Assembly (NCBI GenBank): GCA_019113845.1
Contig: DXGQ01000010.1
Coordinates: forward strand, 62,001 to 126,000
Direction of reading: 5' to 3'
DNA length: 64,000 nucleotides
DNA from: Candidatus Anaerobutyricum avicola
Lineage (GTDB): Bacteria; Bacillota; Clostridia; Lachnospirales; Lachnospiraceae
Part shown: positions 7,369 to 16,090 of the stretch, one piece after another
Numbering within the stretch: the stretch's first letter is position 1
Layout of the letters: every line of letters starts with the position of its first letter
Made by a program: the position numbers and the translations under genes
The notes under the pieces: generated by a model
What the model was told of the DNA's origin: nothing
The model's input: the letters and a program-made list of their open reading frames with translations, nothing else
Databases searched by the model: none

Positions 7369-10300
7369 ATGCTTCAGATTAAGCAGCTCTGTAAAGAATA
7401 TAGAACAGGAGATCTGGTCCAAAAGGCGTTAGACCATGTGGATCTGAATCTTCGAGACAATGAGTTTGTGGCGATCTTAGGACCCAGCGGTTCCGGAAAG
7501 ACCACGCTCCTTAATATCATCGGCGGACTGGACCGGTATGACAGCGGAGATTTGATCATTAACGGAATTTCCACGAAGAAATATAAGGACAGGGACTGGG
7601 ATTCCTACCGGAATCACACGATTGGTTTTGTGTTTCAAAGTTATAATCTGATTCCGCATCAGACATTGCTTTCCAATGTGGAGCTGGCGCTGACGATCTC
7701 CGGCGTCGGGAAAAGTGAGCGGCGGGAGCGGGCTTTGCAGGCGCTTCACAAAGTGGGGCTTGGCGAGCAGGCGCATAAGAAGCCGAATCAGCTTTCCGGC
7801 GGGCAGATGCAGAGGGTGGCTATTGCCAGAGCCCTGGTCAACGATCCGGAGATTTTGCTGGCGGATGAACCGACCGGAGCGCTGGATACCAACACGAGCG
7901 TGCAGGTGATGGATCTTCTGAAAGAGGTTGCCAAAGACCGGCTGGTGGTGATGGTAACGCACAATCCGGAGCTGGCTGAGCAGTATGCTACCCGGATCGT
8001 GAACCTGCGGGATGGTAAGATCCGTTCGGACAGCCATCCATTTTTGCCAAAGCAGGAGGAAGAGGCGCCAAAACATAAGAACATGGGGAAGGCTTCCATG
8101 TCCTTTCTGACAGCTCTTTCTTTAAGTTTTAATAATCTGAAGACCAAAAAGGCAAGGACGCTCCTGACTTCCTTTGCCGGTTCCATCGGTATCATCGGCA
8201 TCGCCCTGATTCTGGCGCTTTCCACCGGTGTAAACGCTTACATTAAGAGCGTGGAGACGGATACGCTTTCACAGTACCCACTGCAGATCCAGAGTACCGG
8301 GCTGGATTTGTCTTCCATGATGATGAGCAATGCTGATACCGGCCAGGAGAAAGAAGACGGAGAGGTGGACGTGATCGAAATGGTGTCCGATATGTTTTCC
8401 ACGATGGATTCCAATGATCTGAAATCCCTGAAAGCATATCTTGACAGCGGTGACAGTGGCATTGAGCAGTATACCAGCGCTGTGCAGTACTCGTATAATA
8501 TCTCGCCGCAGATTTTCCGGCAGTACAAACAAGACGGCAAGACAAAGATCCGTCAGGTTAATCCGGATAAGTCTTTTGAAGCGCTGGGGCTTGGCTCCTC
8601 CATGGGGTCCAACAGTATGATGTCCTCCATGATGGGTACGGACATTTTTTATGAGATGCCGGAAAATACCAGTCTTTATGAGGGACAGTACGAGGTGAAA
8701 GCGGGTCACTGGCCGGAAAACTATAATGAATGTGTGGTCGTTCTCACTTCCAGCGGAAGTATCAGTGATTTTATGCTCTACACCCTGGGACTTCGGGATG
8801 CGGTGGAGCTTGATGATATGATCAAACAGTTTATCGATGAGGAGACGGTGGAGACGCCGGGCGATATGGGTTCCTACTCCTATGAGGATATTCTGGGGAT
8901 CACATTTAAGCTGGTAAACAGCGCGGATTACTATGAATATGACCCGGATTATAAAGTGTGGACGGACAAGTCCGATAACAAAAAATACATGAAACAACTG
9001 GTGGCGAATGGCGAAGATATCGAGATCGTCGGCGTCGTACAGCCGGCAGAAGACGCCAAAGGACTTCTGTTAAATGCCGGGATTGCCTATCCGGCTTCTC
9101 TCACGGAGCATGTGGCCGAACAGGCTTCAGACAGTGAGATCGTGAAAGAACAGCTTGCCAACGAAAAGAAAAATGTGTTTACCGGCAAAAAATTTGGTAA
9201 AACCGGCAAAAACAATGAGTTTAATATGGATTCCCTGTTTCAGGTAGACGAAGATGCTTTTAAGGATCTGTTCCAGTTTGATACGTCAGACATGTTCGGA
9301 GACATGGGAGACTTTGATATGTCCGATATGTTTGGTTCTGCCGGCGATGCAGAAAATGGCTCCATTGATTTGTCAGAGCTGCTCGATCCGGATAAGATGA
9401 ATTTTCATTTGCCGGAGATGAAGGAGATTGACTGGAACGGCATTCTGGACGGCGTGGATATGACCGTTCCATCTGACGATGTAAATGCGCTGGCATCCCG
9501 TCTCATCGAAGGATATTTTGATTATACCACAGAGCATCCGGAGGCGGATTACGCTAATCTTGGACAATATTTTCTGGATTATCTGAACACGGACAATGCC
9601 AGAAAGATCCTGAATGAACATCTGTTGTCGATTCTGGCGCAGAATGATACATTTTCTGTGTCTGCTGACGACATGAAAGGGCTCTTTCAGGATGTGATGG
9701 CGGGATATCAGAAATATGCAGCCGGAAAAGGCTACACGGATCCCTCCAAATTTGACGAGTATCTGATGGAGTATATTCAGACAGAGGATGCAAAAAATAT
9801 TCTGAACCAATGGGGCAGTAAGATCATCGCCGGTAATGGAGATATCACCGTCTCTCAGGAACAGCTGAAAAGTCTGGCGTCAGATCTGGCGGCCGGTTAT
9901 GAAACGTATGCCTCTGAAAACGGAACACCGAATCCGGCGGATATGGGAAAACATTTTCAGGAATATCTCAAAACATCCGGTGCGCAGAAGGAATTTCAGT
10001 CCGGCATCGTCGACATGATCGGGACGGGAAAGATAGAGAAAAATTTGAAAAAAGAGTTAAAAAAGGTGACGAAGGATCTGACCGAGGAGTATTCTGATGA
10101 CATTCAGACATTGATGAACGGCATCATGACACAGATTGTCAATCAGATAGGAGCCGGAATGGGAGATGCCATGGAACAGATGATGGCACAGCTTGGAAGC
10201 GGACTGGGAGATGCGATGAATATGAACGGGGATGCATTTTCCGATGCTTTCTCCATGAATATGGATTTTGACGAGCTTGCGGAATTGATGACTTCCATGA

Positions 10301-10941
10301 GTTCTGCCCAGAGCGCAACGTATGAAAATAACCTGCGGACGCTCGGCTATGCGGATTTCTCTGATCCAAGCGGCATTGACATCTATCCTGTCGATTTTGC
10401 CAGCAAGGAGCATGTCGTGGAGATTCTGGATGACTATAACAGCCGCATGGAGGAAGAGGGAAAAGAAGAGCAGGTGATCACCTACACCGATATGGTGGGG
10501 ACGCTCATGTCTTCCGTCACGGATATCGTGGATATCATCAGCTATGTGCTCATTGCTTTCGTGGCAATCTCGCTGATCGTTTCTTCCATTATGATCGGAG
10601 TCATCACCTATATCAGTGTTCTGGAGAGAAGGAAAGAGATTGGTATCTTGCGTGCGATTGGCGCCTCCAAACGGAATATCTCACAGGTATTTAACGCGGA
10701 GACATTTATCATCGGTCTTTGTGCCGGACTGATCGGCATAGGTCTCACTCTGCTGATTCTGATCCCTGCGAACGCCGTGATCCATCAGGTGGCCGGCAAC
10801 AATGAGATCAACGCTGTGCTTGCGCCGACGCCGGCAATCGTTTTGATTCTATTAAGTATCGGTCTTACCTTGCTGGGCGGACTGATCCCGTCGAAGAAAG
10901 CGGCAAAGAGCGATCCGGTGACGGCGCTGCGGACAGAGTAA
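7369..10941 (+). CDS. ABC transporter fusion: ATPase plus FtsX-type permease with large ectodomain
   Basis: A 1190-residue MacB-like protein. Residues 1-~230 are the ATPase: Walker A GPSGSGKTT, Q-loop FVFQSYNLIPH, signature LSGGQMQRVAIARAL, Walker B ILLADEPTGALD and H-loop VTHNPE. A transmembrane helix at ~265-290 is followed by an external region of about 750 residues. Three C-terminal helices and an ERRKEIGILRAIGAS loop complete an FtsX domain. The family couples ATP hydrolysis to mechanical work on the envelope or to peptide and lipid export rather than to classical import. The ectodomain is Asp/Met-rich and carries three tandem ~64-residue repeats (residues 704-895). The gene has no partner permease; as a fusion it would act as a homodimer. 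Confidence 0.92.
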   Translation: MLQIKQLCKEYRTGDLVQKALDHVDLNLRDNEFVAILGPSGSGKTTLLNIIGGLDRYDSGDLIINGISTKKYKDRDWDSYRNHTIGFVFQSYNLIPHQTLLSNVELALTISGVGKSERRERALQALHKVGLGEQAHKKPNQLSGGQMQRVAIARALVNDPEILLADEPTGALDTNTSVQVMDLLKEVAKDRLVVMVTHNPELAEQYATRIVNLRDGKIRSDSHPFLPKQEEEAPKHKNMGKASMSFLTALSLSFNNLKTKKARTLLTSFAGSIGIIGIALILALSTGVNAYIKSVETDTLSQYPLQIQSTGLDLSSMMMSNADTGQEKEDGEVDVIEMVSDMFSTMDSNDLKSLKAYLDSGDSGIEQYTSAVQYSYNISPQIFRQYKQDGKTKIRQVNPDKSFEALGLGSSMGSNSMMSSMMGTDIFYEMPENTSLYEGQYEVKAGHWPENYNECVVVLTSSGSISDFMLYTLGLRDAVELDDMIKQFIDEETVETPGDMGSYSYEDILGITFKLVNSADYYEYDPDYKVWTDKSDNKKYMKQLVANGEDIEIVGVVQPAEDAKGLLLNAGIAYPASLTEHVAEQASDSEIVKEQLANEKKNVFTGKKFGKTGKNNEFNMDSLFQVDEDAFKDLFQFDTSDMFGDMGDFDMSDMFGSAGDAENGSIDLSELLDPDKMNFHLPEMKEIDWNGILDGVDMTVPSDDVNALASRLIEGYFDYTTEHPEADYANLGQYFLDYLNTDNARKILNEHLLSILAQNDTFSVSADDMKGLFQDVMAGYQKYAAGKGYTDPSKFDEYLMEYIQTEDAKNILNQWGSKIIAGNGDITVSQEQLKSLASDLAAGYETYASENGTPNPADMGKHFQEYLKTSGAQKEFQSGIVDMIGTGKIEKNLKKELKKVTKDLTEEYSDDIQTLMNGIMTQIVNQIGAGMGDAMEQMMAQLGSGLGDAMNMNGDAFSDAFSMNMDFDELAELMTSMSSAQSATYENNLRTLGYADFSDPSGIDIYPVDFASKEHVVEILDDYNSRMEEEGKEEQVITYTDMVGTLMSSVTDIVDIISYVLIAFVAISLIVSSIMIGVITYISVLERRKEIGILRAIGASKRNISQVFNAETFIIGLCAGLIGIGLTLLILIPANAVIHQVAGNNEINAVLAPTPAIVLILLSIGLTLLGGLIPSKKAAKSDPVTALRTE

Positions 10942-11047
10942 TGTCCGGAAATCAGCAGGTACGTAATAAAAAAGAAGGAACTGTAGCGACAGGACATGGA
11001 ATCGCTGCGGTAAAATATGTCGGACAAAAAATAAAAAGGAGACGAAA

Positions 11048-12154
11048 ATGTTTGATTATTTCGGAGGCCTCGGCTCTCTGCCGATGGCAAAACACATGAA
11101 AAGCCGCGCGATCAACGCGGAAAATCCTACCGGGAAGAAAGGAAAGGGCGGCCGCGCCGTAAGCCCGCTGGGACCGTCCAGGAAGGGAAGTCCTTGTCTT
11201 AAGGATATTCCTTCCGGGGAGACGGTGACCCTTGCTGAGATAGAGGGTCCGGGTGTCATTCAGCATATCTGGATCACGGTGGATAATAAGACCAGCGATG
11301 CCGATTGTTTTGTGTTGCGGGATCTGGTTCTTCGGATGTACTGGGACGGAGAGGAAACGCCTTCTGTGGAGACGCCTTTGGGCGACTTCTTCTGCTGTGG
11401 TTTCGGGAGGGAATGTATCGTCAATTCCGTTCCCATCGCGGTCGCTCCGAACCGGGGCTTTAACTGTTATTTTCCGATGCCGTTTCGCCGAAAGGCAAAG
11501 ATCACGCTGGAGAATCAGCACGCTAATCCAATCCCGGCGTTCTTCTACCAGATTGATTACGGACTTGTAGACGCCCTTCCGGAAGATACCATGTACTTCC
11601 ATGCCCAGTGGAGACGGCAGAAGCTCACAGAAAAGGGAAAAGATTATGTGATCCTTGACGGTGTGCATGGCAGCGGGCATTATGTGGGGACGTATCTGGC
11701 GCTCACCACTCTGGAGCGATACTGGTGGGGCGAAGGCGAAGTGAAATTTTATCTGGACGGGGACGAAGACTATCCGACAATCTGCGGCACCGGAACGGAA
11801 GATTATTTTGGAGGTTCCTGGAGCTTTGCCCACCAGGTAAACGGAAAGACGGTGGAGCAGAATTATTCTATGCCGTACCTGGGATATCCGTATTATTCAC
11901 GGCAGGATGATCTGATCCACAACGATTATCACAACGACGACTGTATGCCGATGCGCGGCCTCTATCGCTGGCATATCCTGGATCCCATCTGCTTTGAGGA
12001 AGATCTGCGGGTGACTCTGCAGCAGATCGGCGTGGGACACCGGGGTCTTTTTGAGAGACAGGACGATGTGGCGACGGTGGCCTACTGGTACCAGAAGGAA
12101 CCGCATACTGCCTTTACGCCGCTACTGGAGGCGCCGGAACGGTGGCCGAGATAA
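11048..12154 (+). CDS. DUF2961 / glycoside hydrolase family 172 protein
   Basis: This 368-residue protein opens with FDYFGGLGSLPMAK and continues with SRKGSPCLKDIPSGETVTLAEIEGPGVIQHIW split over residues 38-78. A TGTEDYFGGSWSF block follows later. These are hallmarks of DUF2961, now GH172, whose characterised members act on difructose dianhydride or D-arabinofuranosides. No signal peptide is seen, so it is cytosolic. AAAAGGAG precedes the start. It lies 106 bases after the ABC gene and upstream of a sugar O-acetyltransferase that has its own promoter. A GH32 fructosidase elsewhere in the window suggests that the cell uses fructans, but linkage to this gene is inference. Confidence 0.88.
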   Translation: MFDYFGGLGSLPMAKHMKSRAINAENPTGKKGKGGRAVSPLGPSRKGSPCLKDIPSGETVTLAEIEGPGVIQHIWITVDNKTSDADCFVLRDLVLRMYWDGEETPSVETPLGDFFCCGFGRECIVNSVPIAVAPNRGFNCYFPMPFRRKAKITLENQHANPIPAFFYQIDYGLVDALPEDTMYFHAQWRRQKLTEKGKDYVILDGVHGSGHYVGTYLALTTLERYWWGEGEVKFYLDGDEDYPTICGTGTEDYFGGSWSFAHQVNGKTVEQNYSMPYLGYPYYSRQDDLIHNDYHNDDCMPMRGLYRWHILDPICFEEDLRVTLQQIGVGHRGLFERQDDVATVAYWYQKEPHTAFTPLLEAPERWPR

Positions 12155-12223
12155 CACAGGAACACACAGGAATCCGAAAGATAATATGCCTTTTTTCTAT
12201 GTCACTATATACAGAATAAATAT

Positions 12224-12252
12224 TTGTCTTCCAGACCGTTCCTTTGTATAAT
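12224..12252 (+). promoter_or_regulatory. Sigma-A promoter for the O-acetyltransferase gene
   Basis: TTGTCT, a 17-base spacer, then a perfect TATAAT. It is 34 bases upstream of the gene. Confidence 0.75.
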
Positions 12253-12285
12253 GATTCTGCAATGATAAAAAGATCAGAAGGAGAA

Positions 12286-12864
12286 ATGAAGAAAATGAAT
12301 ATGGAAGAATTTTTAAAATATATGCGGGAAGGAAATATGGTAAAGGGAGGTTCTCCTCTTCACCAGAATATGCATATCCTTGCGGCGGAGGCGCAGCGGC
12401 TGACCAGCAAGCTCAATCAGTCGTTTCATGAGCCGGAAGAGATGCGGGAGATTTTTTCTGAGATCATCGGGAAGCCGGTGGACGAATCCTTTTCTATGTT
12501 TCCGCCGTTTTATACGGACTGCGGCAAAAATATCTTTGTCGGCAAGAGAGTATTCATCAACAGCTGCTGCCACTTTCAGGATCAGGGCGGCGTCTACATC
12601 GGGGATGACGTACTGATCGGTTCCCAGGTCGTGTTTGCCACCATCAATCACGGAAAAAAGCCGGAGAACCGGAGCGATAATCATTTCGCGCCGATTCATG
12701 TGGGCAACAGAGTCTGGATCGGTTCGCATGTGACCATCCTTCCGGGTGTGACGATCGGGGATAACGCGATCGTGGCGGCGGGAGCCGTGGTAACTCATGA
12801 TGTTCCGGCGAACACGGTCGTGGGCGGCGTGCCGGCGAAGGTGATCAAAAAAATTGATCAATAA
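12286..12864 (+). CDS. Sugar O-acetyltransferase (maltose/galactoside acetyltransferase type, left-handed beta helix)
   Basis: A 192-residue hexapeptide-repeat acetyltransferase that moves acetyl from acetyl-CoA to a sugar hydroxyl. After a helical N-terminus ([21 protein letters not shown]), the left-handed beta helix runs over residues ~70-190. It includes the catalytic His loop [12 protein letters not shown] and the closing [25 protein letters not shown] is only 2 bases from ATG 12286 and 11 from ATG 12295, so the exact start is uncertain by three codons. The gene is monocistronic, with a convergent decayed histidine kinase downstream. Confidence 0.9.
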   Translation: MKKMNMEEFLKYMREGNMVKGGSPLHQNMHILAAEAQRLTSKLNQSFHEPEEMREIFSEIIGKPVDESFSMFPPFYTDCGKNIFVGKRVFINSCCHFQDQGGVYIGDDVLIGSQVVFATINHGKKPENRSDNHFAPIHVGNRVWIGSHVTILPGVTIGDNAIVAAGAVVTHDVPANTVVGGVPAKVIKKIDQ

Positions 12865-12872
12865 CCAGCGTA

Positions 12873-13505
12873 TCATGCGCCCGGCAGTGTGATCGTGAAC
12901 ACGGCTCCCGTCGGAACATTGTTCGTCAACCGGATCTGTCCGCCGTGCGCTTCAATGATCTCTTTTGCGATGCAAAGTCCCAGACCGAAATGTTCTTTGT
13001 CGGTCCTGGAATCCTCCGCCCGATAGAACCGCTCGAAAACCTTTTCTTTCTCTGCATCCGGAATGCCGGGACCATTATCACTGACCTTCAGGATAAAATG
13101 ATGCTCCATGACAGAGAGAGAAAGGGCGACACGGCTGCCTGCCGGAGTGTGGGAAAAGGCATTATCCATGAGAATACAGAGTACCTGCGTGATTCTTTGT
13201 CCGTCACAGCAACAGAGAGGAATTTCTTCTTTTGGAAGGGAGATGGAAAGCGGGTGCTCTTTTTTTGCGGCTTCCGGCTCATATTTTTCAAAAACGTCCA
13301 GCAAAAGTGTATCAAGGGCCGTATCTTCCATGGAGAGCCGCCAGGCATTGGCGTCTGAGTTGGCAAGGAACAACATATCTTCTATGAGCCGTGACATCCG
13401 TTTTCCCTCGGAATACATCATATGAATGAAGCGTTCTCTGTCCGCTTCGTCAGCAGTGCGAAGCGCGGACAGGGCGGATAGGAGCACAGTCAGAGGGGCG
13501 CACCG
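12873..13505 (-). pseudogene. Histidine kinase remnant lacking sensor, HAMP and phosphoacceptor His
   Basis: What remains is the end of the dimerisation helix (APLTVLLSALSAL, directly following where SHELR would stand) and a complete HATPase_c domain. The ATPase boxes are visible: N box MDNAFSHTP, G1 DNGPGIPD, F box FERFYRAEDS and G2 GLGLCIAKEIIEAHGG. A TAA codon sits immediately before, in the same frame as the upstream response regulator, so the sensor, membrane helices, HAMP and the H-box His have been lost by a deletion that joins the regulator stop to the kinase interior. A normal enzyme would be about twice this length (~210 residues remain). A GTG at 13487 could still start a soluble ATPase fragment. 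Confidence 0.82.
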
Positions 13506-13508
13506 TTA

Positions 13509-14027
13509 TCATAAATCCAGCACATATCCTACGCCCCGCACGGTGGTCAGCGACACCTCGCTTTGTACAGCCTTTAACCGGCGGCGGAGAAAATGGATAT
13601 AGTTATCAAGATTCCCGTCCTCCACTTCCGCATCCGGTCCCCAGACCCGGGAAAGTAAAAGTCCGCGGGGCAGAGTCTGTCCGGTATTTCGCAGAAAAAA
13701 TTCCAGCAGAGCGCCTTCCCTTCTGGAAAGGAGAAGCTGCTGTCCTTCTTTTGTTAATTGACGCAGGGCAACGTTATAACAGATGTCTCTGTAAGTCAGA
13801 CAATCGCCGGTTTCCCACTGACCGCTGCGCCGGGAGAGAGAGTGGATGCGGGCAAGAAGTTCCGGAAACGCAAAGGGTTTTACAATGTAATCATCCGCGT
13901 CTTCTTTCATATAGTGAAGGCCATCCAGACCGTCGGTGCAGGCGTCCACAAGGATGCCTTCCCTCTCCAGCTGGTATTTTAATGTTTCACAGAGATTTTT
14001 ATCATCTTCAATCAACAGAATCCTCAT
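13509..14027 (-). pseudogene. OmpR-family response regulator with internal deletion in the receiver domain
   Basis: Only 172 residues are encoded against ~225 for the family. The receiver starts normally (MRILLIEDDKNLCETLKYQL) and ends normally (DDYIVKPFAFPELLARI). The two are joined at GLHYMKEDADDYIVKPF, so about 50 residues are missing in frame, including the phosphorylated Asp of the D-x-x-M-P-G loop and the Thr/Ser switch. The C-terminal winged helix is complete (RREGALLEFFLRN, RVWGPD, DNYIHFLRRRLK, VRGVGYVLDL). AAAGGAAA precedes the ATG. The protein may still bind DNA but cannot be phosphorylated as usual. The frame is otherwise clean, so it may be expressed; I class it as a degraded gene. 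Confidence 0.8.
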
Positions 14028-14131
14028 AACATTTCCTTTCTGTCTGTATCGATCAAGGCGGCCTGCAGCCGCAGATATGTCGTCAAATAGAGTTTTTATG
14101 GCTGCTGATCTGCCAGCCCGGCCACAAAACA

Positions 14132-14212
14132 ATGGTATGATACCATATTTTTCTCTAAACTATCTCTAAAATCGGAAGAAAATTAGAGACGCTTTTAGAG
14201 AAAAAATAGAGA
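14132..14212. promoter_or_regulatory. Phased TAGAGA/TCTCTA hexamers and a palindrome between the regulator and lipoprotein genes
   Basis: Five copies of TCTCTA or TAGAGA stand at 14152, 14163, 14184, 14196 and 14207. Copies within each group are 11-12 bases apart, the spacing typical of OmpR/PhoB-type direct repeats. A palindrome ATGGTAT-G-ATACCAT (14132-14146) lies beside them. The region is the divergent promoter area of the response regulator and of the lipoprotein gene, so it is a good candidate for the regulator's operator. Confidence 0.6.
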
Positions 14213-14258
14213 CAGCCGTGCTAAGATAACAGCATCACATTTCAGGAGGTGCATACAT

Positions 14259-14941
14259 ATGCAGGTAACCAATCGATTTTCCGGGCGGAGGCTGCTTTCA
14301 TGGCTGCTCTGTCTGATCCTTCTTGTGGCATTCTTTACCGGGTGCGGGAAACAGGCGCAGGAGGGAAGTACTTCGGCCGGAGAAACGGCGAAAGGCCGCT
14401 TTCTGGAAGAGGAGCTGACTCTGCCGGAGAATATTACCATGATCGAGGCAATGGGGCGTCTCTCTGACGGTTCTCTGGAAATGATGGCTCTCACGGGAGA
14501 CGGCGTGGAGAGAAAACTTTTCTCCTCCAAAAGGAAACCTTTCTTCTTTGGGCGAAAGATGAGTCCGACCAGGATGTACTTTTAAGATATGCGTATTCTG
14601 CCGATGCCCCGACGGTGCCGGATAAAGAGCTGACCGTTTACGCGCTGGAAGATTCTTCGGAGATCCGCCAGGTGATTTCTGCCTTTCAGAAGGAACATGA
14701 TGATATCTATGTCGATCTGAACATCGGCTGCAGCGGCGATGACACGGTGACTGTCGACGACGCGCTGCGGACTTTGAATTCTGATATCATGGCGGGCGAG
14801 GGACCGGACGTGATCATTCTGGACGGTATGCCTGTGGATAATTACATTGACAAAGGACTTCTCACGGACATCAGCGTCTCGTGGGAACTGCAGCGATTGC
14901 CGGGATCGGAGCTTCTGTCTCATATTTTTTCAGTAGTTTAA
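14259..14941 (+). pseudogene. Lipoprotein (solute-binding-like), frameshifted and truncated
   Basis: The gene starts well: AGGAGGTG, then ATG, a signal peptide (LLSWLLCLILLVAFF) and lipobox TGCGK. The first frame stops at 14585. A second frame, shifted by one base near 14515-14530, continues the same protein (LLWAKDESDQDVLLRYAY, then LTVYALEDSSEIRQVISAF and GEGPDVIILDGMPVDNYID), a pattern of bacterial extracellular solute-binding proteins. That frame runs only to GLLTDIS before meeting unrelated sequence and stopping at 14941, so most of the C-terminal lobe is gone. The gene is therefore broken twice. It is divergent from the degenerate two-component genes and was probably their target or sensory partner. 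Confidence 0.75.
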
Positions 14942-15126
14942 GAAAATGCCATGGACGCCTGCCGCTGTTTCTCCTGTTAAACTGGGGAATATTCTGGCTG
15001 CTGGCAGTGCATGCAGGGGCAGCGGGAAATGTGCTGGCAGGAGAAGCTGGCATCTGGTTTTTGGTGCCGGTATATATTGGGATTCGATATTTTTTGTGTT
15101 CCATGAAAAAGATGATTTTTTCATAG
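14881..15126 (+). pseudogene. Membrane protein C-terminal remnant
   Basis: One frame encodes ~81 residues with two or three hydrophobic segments (LPLFLLLNWGIFWLLAVHA and WFLVPVYIGIRYFLC) ending at TAG. It begins exactly where the lipoprotein sequence breaks off and has no ribosome binding site, so it looks like the tail of a lost membrane protein fused by deletion to the lipoprotein gene. I do not recognise the family. Confidence 0.5.
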
Positions 15127-15260
15127 TTTTATCAAACAATAGTGTCTGATCTGTAAATCTGTGTTATAATATATATTATCATAAAGAAAAATAGTGCGGT
15201 TTTCCAATGGCGGTATTCCATACCGGAGCTCAGGAAACCGCCGCAAAGCAGGTGATTGAT

Positions 15261-15641
15261 ATGTCAGGCAGAAAAAAAGCTCCGCTCTATAAAAGCTTTT
15301 CTTATGCGTTTGAGGGAATATTTACATGCATAAGGAAGGAAAGAAATATTAAGATTCATTGTGTCTTCATGTTTCTCGTCATTATAGCGGGGATTCTTTT
15401 ACATTTATCCGTGACAGAATGGTGTATCTGTCTGATTCTGTTCGGATTGATCTTATCTTTGGAGCTTGTCAACACGGCGGTGGAGTCCGTGGTGGACTTG
15501 GTGACGGAGGAGAGAAAGCCTCTGGCGAAGGTTGCCAAGGATACGGCGGCGGGGGCGGTGCTCATCTCCGCCATCATGGCTGCCATCATCGGCTGTATCA
15601 TTTTTGTTCCAAAGGCGCTGGAGTTTGTCGGCATTTTATAG
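15261..15641 (+). CDS. dgkA: Undecaprenol/diacylglycerol kinase (DgkA family)
   Basis: A 126-residue membrane kinase. The N-terminal SFSYAFEGIFTCIRKERNIKIH and the signature ELVNTAVESVVDLVTEE identify the DgkA family. In Gram-positive bacteria it phosphorylates undecaprenol for cell-wall carrier recycling. Three membrane helices are visible. ATG 15261 is preceded by CAGGTG; the frame is open further upstream without a better start. A likely promoter, TGTCTG-16-TATAAT, lies at 15143-15170. In many Firmicutes the gene neighbours ybeY and era, which are absent here. Confidence 0.92.
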   Translation: MSGRKKAPLYKSFSYAFEGIFTCIRKERNIKIHCVFMFLVIIAGILLHLSVTEWCICLILFGLILSLELVNTAVESVVDLVTEERKPLAKVAKDTAAGAVLISAIMAAIIGCIIFVPKALEFVGIL

Positions 15642-15721
15642 AGAGGGACAGGTTCGGCCTGGGAATTTGTTTTCCACGTTCGTTTTTGAGAAAAATATTT
15701 TTATCATAAGGAGGAGTCACT

Positions 15722-16090
15722 ATGGAATTAGGCGAAAACATCAGAAAGTTATTACTGGCAGGTATCGGTTCCGCAGCTATGACGGCGGAAAAGTCAAAAG
15801 AGCTTCTTGATGAGCTTGTGAAAAAAGGAGAGCTTACCGTGGAACAGGGCAAGGTGCTCAATCAGGAGCTGCGGCATGATTTCCGGAAGAAAATGAAATC
15901 AAACATCAATGTGTCTGTGAAACCGTCTTCGCCGGACGAATTAAAGGATCTGCTCGATAAAATGACGCCGGAGCAGCTGGCTGCTTTGAAAGAGCAGCTG
16001 GCGCAGATGGAGACGGCGGATGTGGAAGCAGACGATGATGCTGACATGGGCGATGCAGAAGCGGATGAGAAGGCAGCGGTGGAAGAGTAA
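15722..16090 (+). CDS. Phasin-like small coiled-coil protein
   Basis: A 122-residue acidic protein with a helical core (MELGENIRKLLLAGIGSAAMT, then EKSKELLDELVKKGELTVEQG) and a Glu/Ala/Asp-rich tail. The pattern matches the phasin-superfamily proteins that neighbour AarF/UbiB kinases in Clostridia. AAGGAGGAG precedes the start. Its TAA is followed at once by the ATG of the UbiB-like kinase, so the two are made together. The role is unknown; no polyhydroxyalkanoate genes are present, so granule binding is not implied. Confidence 0.75.
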   Translation: MELGENIRKLLLAGIGSAAMTAEKSKELLDELVKKGELTVEQGKVLNQELRHDFRKKMKSNINVSVKPSSPDELKDLLDKMTPEQLAALKEQLAQMETADVEADDDADMGDAEADEKAAVEE

